Shown: one piece after another, positions 58,010-64,000 of the stretch
How the letters are laid out: each line of letters opens with the position of its first letter
Position numbering within the stretch: position 1 is the stretch's first letter
NCBI GenBank assembly: GCA_024516155.1
Contig: JAJJXM010000003.1
Location: forward strand, 434,001-498,000
DNA from: Pyronema omphalodes
Taxonomy: Eukaryota > Ascomycota > Pezizomycetes > Pezizales > Pyronemataceae
DNA length: 64,000 nucleotides
Reading direction: 5' to 3'
The notes under the pieces: model-generated
Told to the model about the DNA's origin: nothing
Seen by the model: the letters and a program-made list of their open reading frames with translations, nothing else
Database searches by the model: none
Program-made: the position numbers and the translations under genes

Positions 58010-58395
58010 CAGTCGACTCGGGTTATAAGGATACTATCTATAAGAATACCCACTGTAGAAGGGTACCTGCCGCGGTCCCGACGGTTTTTGTATGGGAATT
58101 AAGGGTATCACAGTGTACTAGAATATCCTTATGAAAATGCCGAAAATTTGTATGGTACCCTTATACAGTGGGGCAGCTGGTGATGTGGCTATAGTGCAAT
58201 TTGTGTGGCTATGGTGCAATTTGTGTGGCTATGGTGCAATTTGTGTGGCGCTAGGACTCCACTTACCTCCGCACTACCCCAGATCTGTGCATCTCGATCA
58301 ATCACTCGTGCCAAGCCCCTCGGTCTTTAAGAATATACATCATATAAGGGTACACCCCTTCGGTCCCGGCGTACCCTTATAGACCGAGTCGACTG
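58010..58395 (+). mobile_element. 386-bp MITE with TIRs and TA target duplication
   Basis: The left end CAGTCGACTCGGGTTATAAG (58010 onwards) and the reverse complement of the right end (ending 58395) CAGTCGACTCGGTCTATAAG match at 22 of 25 bases. TA flanks both ends (58008-58009 and 58396-58397), as in Tc1/mariner/pogo insertions, and a CAGT-type terminus is typical of fungal pogo/Fot1 elements. The interior has no transposase frame. It carries several further copies, in both orientations, of a TATAAGGGTAC-like word, a repeated CGGTCCCG, and a 20-bp tandem repeat. Inference: a non-autonomous element mobilised by a transposase encoded elsewhere. Confidence 0.82.
58185..58249 (+). repeat. 20-bp tandem repeat inside the MITE, about 3.2 copies
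   Basis: Unit GTGGCTATGGTGCAATTTGT starting at 58185, 58205 and 58225, with one A/G difference in the first copy. Confidence 0.9.
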
Positions 58396-58534
58396 TATCT
58401 ATTTCTATTTCTATTTTTATTTCTGTTTCTATAGCCCCCCCCTCCCACCCCCTCCTCTCCCTCCTCCTAGGAACCCTGGATATATATATGTATTTATCAA
58501 TACTTCCTACCACTACAACTACAATCCATAGTTT

Positions 58535-58600
58535 CACAGTTCCCAGTTCCTAGTTCACAGTTCACAGTTCCCAGTCCACAGTTCACAGTTCACCAGAACC
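58535..58600 (+). repeat. CAGTTC-type short tandem repeats
   Basis: Interspersed CACAGTT and CCCAGTT words, about eight copies in 65 bp, degenerate. Confidence 0.75.
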
Positions 58601-58758
58601 ACCCACCAAGTTCAACCCCCAGTATCACCACTTCCAAATCCAAATCCAAAGGCACACGAAAAAGATTCCCGCTACCACAAATCGCAACCCAGAGGAGAAG
58701 CGATTGATAAATTCAAGACCGTTCCCAACCTTGATTGGAAGTTATGAGGTGAAGCAAA

Positions 58759-58759
<1 letters not shown>

Positions 58760-58796
<37 letters not shown>
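58760..58796 (+). repeat. Homopolymer run of 37 A
   Basis: Uninterrupted A37. I see no reverse-transcribed gene immediately upstream, so it is not obviously a retroposed poly(A) tail. Confidence 0.85.
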
Positions 58797-58797
<1 letters not shown>

Positions 58798-59202
58798 ATC
58801 AAGTGTATATATGATACGGCCTATAAAAACCACCAAGATATGAATTAAATGATAAAAAAAAAAGGAATCTAAAATCTAAAAATCTAAAATCTAAACCCTA
58901 TCAGCTCATTATCTACAGGATACAAAAGCCCCTCCCCGTAACAAAAAAAAGATCTGAAAATAATTCTAGCTTCTTATAACATAAAAAGCCTTGGTATCAA
59001 AAAAAAAAAAAAGAAGAGATAAAAAAAAGAGAAAAAAAACATTACCCCTATTCTAAGATATCCCTATCCCTATTGCTATCCATATCCATATGCCCATCCC
59101 AAATGCCATTACAAAAAAGAAACACCAGACAAAAAACACCCACAAAATCAAAACTCCATCAAAAAAAAAAGATCCCAAGAACATACCAACCTCAACCCAA
59201 AC

Positions 59203-61041
59203 CTAAAGCTCGAATCTTTCCGTAATCCAATGACTAATAACCATCTTCCCCTCTTCAAAACTCTTTCTAGGTCTCCTCATAATAATCGCAGCATGACTGT
59301 GACGTGCATTATGGATCCAAACATGAAACTTCCTGATTCCCAGGGAATTCAAATTCTCAATCATTCCGAATTGTTCCTCTGTTAGAGCCAGGGTAGGAAA
59401 TTCATCGCTAGGATCAGTTGAGGAGTTGAGGTTTGGGTTTGAGAGGAGAGGCTTGGAGCTGTCGACTTCTTCATCAGCATCGATATTTTCATGGGACTTG
59501 ATGCCATTTGAAGTATCGAGTTTTCCGTCGGTCTTGCTATCGGTCTTGCTATCGGTATTTTCAGACTTTTCAGCAGAATTGGCGACAGGGTTAGGCGGTG
59601 TGGTGGTGTAGGATGAAGGAACCGCAGTTTCATCTGAAGCCATACTACTGGTAGTACTGTAGCTCCTGCTTGAGCTGCGGCTTCTGCTCCTACTTCTACT
59701 CCTCTGTCTCCTGGTAGCAGGAGCCCCATCACTGTGCTCGCTTCCGCTTTCTTCCTCGAGGTATTCCTCTTTCCTAGTGTGGTTTCCCTCAATGACGGCC
59801 TGATCAACCTCATCCTGGATCTTTGAAGCCAAAAACGGTAGTGCTGCATATCCTCTGCCCTGTTCCTCGCTGCCATGCATCTGTATCCTGCGCATTGACA
59901 ATACGTGCTGGAGTCCTGCGTTGAGGAGGTAGATCGTTGTGCCAATACAGATCAAGATGGAGAAACCAATGACCTTGGGGACCTTAGCGGTGGTGGAGAT
60001 GATGCGGTCCTTGAGGGCTATTTCTTCGGGGGGAGGAGGTTCGGAGACGACGCTGAAGGGGGTGTCGGGGTCGAGGATGTTGGGGGCGTATCCGGGGACG
60101 TAGTTTGCCGAGATTTTTGTGAGGTCGAGGTAGGGATTCGTGGGGGAGATGGCGGAGGTGTAGAAGGGTACGGACTGCAATATCACATATAATCAGCACA
60201 GCTCATTAAGAATTGGAGATTTGGGAGCTTACGCGGTCGTTGATAATGTTGGCATAGATGGTCTTGTTTTTGAACATCGAGAGGCCTTTGTAGAAGATAG
60301 TTGAAGGATCCGCAAGAACCGCTAGTAACGGTCTTCCAGTGTCCCTGAAACTATCGATTGTGAAGAGTTGACGTCCAGAGGCAGAGATTGTGCGTGCTCC
60401 TAGGACATTCCAAAAATGATTGTGAACACCTTGGAGGGGAGTTCGAACACCAAGGTGAGGGGTAGCGAAGGTACAGAAATTCTGATATCCGTCAGTCCTG
60501 TATAAGATCTCTATAACTAGAAAACATACCATAGGTTCAATCTCATCAAAGTACCCCTTCGAATATAACAAACCGATGGAATATCTTGCAATCAACCCTC
60601 CCAGTGAGTACCCCACAACAGATATCTTCTTAATCTTGACACCCTCATTCTCTGACTCTTTGATTTCATTCTCAATCTCCCATGCTACTCGCTCGCCGCA
60701 GGTGTCAATTCCATCATATGTATGCCACCCAGCAGTTTTTTTGACGACGAGGATGCGGAGTTTTGAGGTATCGTGGGTTACTTGGAGGGCGTCGGACATG
60801 TAGGCTAGATGGCCCGGGTTTCCCCATAGTCTGTGCGAGTAAGGAGAGTGTTAGCTAGGAGATCTGGATAGGAGATCCGAAACTCTTTAAAAGCTATCGG
60901 AGGATCCAAAGACAAAGCTTAAAGAGCTCTAAGAGGAGGCTAGGAAGCTCAGATAGGGACATATACTCACCCATGGACAAACACACACAAATGATCCCCC
61001 TTCCCTCTCTTCCTTGGGATAACCTCATTATCTTTCGGCAT
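59203..61041 (-). CDS. DUF676/ROG1-type serine lipase with membrane segment
   Basis: Putative lipase of the yeast Rog1 group (alpha/beta hydrolase, DUF676), enzymes acting on monoacylglycerol or phospholipids. Exons 60971-61041, 60530-60830, 60233-60481 and 59203-60174 give 530 residues. The oxyanion/HG block is LCVFVHGLWGNPGHLAYM (19-35), the nucleophile Ser99 in VVGYSLGG, then NFCTFATPHLGV. The likely acid Asp206 is in NDRSVPFYTSAI, completed across the third intron. A hydrophobic segment at about 274-292 (PKVIGFSILICIGTTIYLL) should anchor it to ER or lipid-droplet membrane. Residues 362-379 are a run of Arg-Ser dipeptides, unusual for this family, inside a long Ser/Asp-rich disordered part. 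The C-terminus (about 465-530) has a conserved-looking helix and HAAIIMRRPRKSFEEGK. The catalytic His may lie in the HNARHSHAA segment. Confidence 0.88.
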
Positions 61042-64000
61042 CGTAGTTTTTATATGAAAATGTCTGTTTTGGATTGTTGCTTAGTTCCCTGATCCTTCCC
61101 AACAGAAGAGCGTTTCAACGCGCAACGAAGGATATCGAATAGAGAGACGCGTATGGTATATCGCGTGGTAGGTAGGTAAGGTAGGTAGGTAGGTGGTAGG
61201 AACTCTTAAGAGCTATGTAGACAATAACAAGAAAAGGAAAACAAAAAAAAAATAGAGGATTCAAACAACTTTAAATGTGCAGAAAGACTTAGGTTGCAAT
61301 AATTACGGGCATGTGAGAGGAGTACTCTAGACCAGGCCGTAGTGTGATACATGCCAGGAGCTCTCTACTCTAGCGATGTGTGTGTGTGTAGTCAGAGCGA
61401 TGGACGGATTATTGGATGGGGATGGGTTGCTTGCTTGCTCGCTCGGGGTATTCGGATGCCGGCTTTTTTTGTAAAAAAGTGCGAGTTGTTCCGTGCCGTC
61501 GGGAATGAGATGGAGTGATAAGTGGTAGTATGTAGATAGAGATAGACTGTGGCTGCTACTGCTACTGCTGCTGTAAGCTGGGGTCTGAGCTTTCTGGGAC
61601 TTTTGCTTTTTGTTTGACGCGCGGATAATGTCGAGCGAGTGTGTGGGGTTCTCTGCAGTTCACTGGGAGCTCGGTGATAGGAGCCGATGGAGTTCCGTAG
61701 TTGATCTGGAGCTCGGTGATAATAGAAACCTGCTGCTGCGGAATGTGGGTAGGGTTTCCTTTGGAAGGTCTGCAAGGGCAATAATTGAATTGTGAAACAT
61801 ACCTCGGATCAAAAGTGTTGTAAACGCCGATGATGGCTATGTATGTCGAAGTAATCGTAAATGTTTGTTATAATCAATCTTTTAAAAAGAAAGCTGAGCT
61901 TGTGTTGAGAAAGCTGTATTTGGATATCACTGTGGTCTACTCAACAACTCCTAGATTCGCCACCTCGACGTGTTCCCAGTGCCCACCACCTGCCTGCTGT
62001 GCAAGCTCGGCTGGGGCGTTATCACCGAGCTGGTTAGGCGTGTGCGCTATGTATCTTCACTATCCCCGGAAGAAGCGATGGACCATGCGGAACCCCGGTG
62101 ATGCAGATAACCAGAGAAGCGAACTTACAACGGGGTTCCTACACATCTTGGCAGGCACTGTTTGGGGACTTTGTTTTTTCTGGAACGTCAGCGGGGTGGG
62201 GCGGGGAAGATGACAGATGACGTGTGTCCCAGCCAATCGAGTGGTTGATATGAGAATTTGGGCAGTCAGGATGATAAGTCTGTAATTAATGAGGCAATGT
62301 CATGACTGTGGCTGCATCAAGTATAGAGGCGGTGCAGGAGAATATTGAATGATTCATCATTGATGTCATCTGACGGTTGTGTGGATCCGGTACGTAGTGT
62401 AACTACAATTAAACCGCGATTTCGATTTGCCTGACGATGAAAGTGATGAATCCAGGAGATCGTAAATGCACTTCTCGATGGAGATCTTACTATTCGTACC
62501 CCACTAGATGGGCGAAGTCAAGAAGTATTTATTCCATAATTCAAAGCTTTATTTCCCTAAATATTTCGAATATTTTCAAAGAATCAAATAATTCACGATG
62601 AATTGAGACTTTAGGTATGTTGGTTTGAAAATTGAGGCACATAGCTATTTAATTGTCATGTCTGTGGCGTTGGGTGAATTATATAGATCTCCCACCGAAA
62701 CTAGGGAGGGGAGGGGAATGGGGGGTGGGGCAAATGATAGATATTCTGCACTTTTAAAAAAATGAATTCATACATGGCTCCCGATACCCGAAAAAAACTT
62801 ACATTTTTGCATCACTACTACTTCCAGTGACTATCGGAATGCTTCAACTTTGAAACTTGAGATAATACGCAAGGGATCTAAGGGTTTCGGAATTGAGTAC
62901 TGAATTCACTCAACTGCTTATTAAAAAAATCATAGATACCCGGTAATTTATACATTGATTTAATTTCAAAGCCCATAAAATCTCGGAGTGAACTATACTG
63001 CTCTTCTGCCATTCATTTCACTGAAGCTTTCATTCGTGTTAAGTAATTATGTACCCTACCTATTACTCGCTCACCACAAACTCGCTCTGATATACCAGTC
63101 TTCTACCAGCGACAAAGACGTAACAAAACCTTTATTTCTCTGTATATCAGTCATTCACATTCTTTAATTCATAAACCAACCCCAACCCTGTAGAGCGAAC
63201 AAGGCCTCAGGACATGATGACGCAAGATAAACGAAAAACCAAAAGGACAGTGTAGAGCAGAAGGCCACGCTGCGACGCTGGCACGCTGCCTTAAATGAAG
63301 GCAACTCCAGGGCGTTTCCCAGTGACTTTCAAGCTTATGCTTGAGTATATATGTATTTATTAGAACGCGAGGTTTGCTTTCATTGATATGCAATAAAATA
63401 GAATGGAACAAAATAAAATAAGTTAAAACCAAAATCAAAACCTCATGCGGTTGGAGACGAAATAATTCAAAAATCTCACAAAGGTTAAGTAAGACCTTAT
63501 ACTTAGGTCTACCTGTGGAAACTTAATTGCTTTCTCATGGTCTGCTATTCCTTCACCCCACCTTAAATCCTAACTCCACTCTCCTTCCCCTCCTCAGAAA
63601 CTCGGATTCGTATCTTTCCTTATTATGCCAATACTAAAGTAATTCCATACATCCTGATTCTACATAAGACAAAAACGTTTTTGGTTTGGGGTCAAGTCTT
63701 GGAATGATGTGTGGTCTGATTAAACTGATATAAAGTTAAGCCTAAGCATAGCCTCGAACTTAACCTTGAACTGAAGCTTGAACTTAAATACCCTTTCTGG
63801 TGTTATTTCATCAATTTTATCCCAGAGTACCGGTGCAGCCTGGTGGACTAGTAGCTTAGAGATATATTAAGACGTATCATGATTCATGATTCATGACGAA
63901 ACTTTACACTTTGCAGTAAAGACATCTTGTATCCTCTCCAGGGAGATGGGAGGAAAGAAGGGGCAGAAGCGGTCCTGCAGCAGTATAAATCATCTCCTGT
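61042..64000. other. 3 kb terminal gap without a supported gene
   Basis: Begins with the lipase promoter, which contains a GGTA/GGTAG microsatellite (61166-61200) and GT repeats (61378-61390). The frames at 61392-61781, 61830-62213 and 63169-63438 have no recognisable domains or splice partners. No transposon or RNA gene recognised. DNA beyond 62.3 kb is AT-rich. Confidence 0.55.

Larger units (their letters stand above)
56679..59202. other. 2.5 kb low-complexity intergenic region with a MITE
   Basis: Contains the MFS promoter, an 18-G run, a transposon relic (58010-58395), CAGTTC repeats (58535-58600), a 37-A run and other A-rich tracts up to the 3' end of the lipase gene. No coding region supported. 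Confidence 0.7.

Noticed and set aside
58131..58382. 83-codon frame inside the MITE
   Set aside because: Created by the 20-bp tandem repeat; no transposase motif.
58760..58796. A37 run as the tail of a retroposed gene
   Set aside because: No coding or structured RNA sequence precedes it and no flanking duplication was found.

Overview
This 64 kb window comes from the nuclear genome of a filamentous ascomycete (Pezizomycotina). Most genes are interrupted by short introns (about 36-280 nt, mostly 45-100) with GTRNGT-type donors and CTAAY-like branch points. Recognisable families are typical of such fungi: cutinase, LaeA-like methyltransferases, Shr3-type permease chaperone, fungal F-box proteins. 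I cannot fix the class from sequence alone. Exon coordinates below were joined by hand from reading frames and splice signals; in every multi-exon model the phases close to a single open frame.

Layout. 1-5.2 kb: a repeat-containing protein gene cut by the window edge, a decayed BTB-domain gene, and the mRNA-export helicase DBP5. 6.0-6.9 kb: a secreted cutinase. 6.9-11.3 kb: a 4.4 kb gap with no convincing gene. 11.3-18.8 kb: secreted type-B carboxylesterase, glutaryl-CoA dehydrogenase, and a PI-PLC X-domain protein with an N-terminal acylation motif. 19.6-26.2 kb: UBR7-like UBR-box/PHD protein, an RRM-like protein, and LaeA-like methyltransferase 1. 28-35 kb: a 1042-residue disordered protein, a FAM32A homologue, a zinc alcohol dehydrogenase, and a small basic coiled-coil protein. 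36.8-43.0 kb: two related F-box genes on either side of a sulfite-oxidase-type molybdoenzyme, followed by LaeA-like methyltransferase 2. 44-53.7 kb is a compact housekeeping block: a small helical protein, dUTPase, Shr3-like chaperone, MND1, an SDR, a SET-domain methyltransferase, and an RBR ubiquitin ligase. 54.4-61.0 kb: an MFS transporter, a gene-poor low-complexity stretch with a 386-bp non-autonomous transposon (MITE), and a DUF676/ROG1-type lipase. 61-64 kb holds no gene I can support.

Most neighbours look functionally unrelated, and no secondary-metabolite backbone enzyme (PKS, NRPS, terpene cyclase) is present. The feature most like a system is the 24.9-43 kb stretch. It carries two LaeA-like methyltransferases and two F-box proteins that are paralogous pairs. 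One F-box copy has an in-frame stop exactly where its sister has Trp, and the two methyltransferases have entirely different intron sets. The clearest mobile element is the MITE at 58.0-58.4 kb, with 25-bp terminal inverted repeats and TA target duplications.
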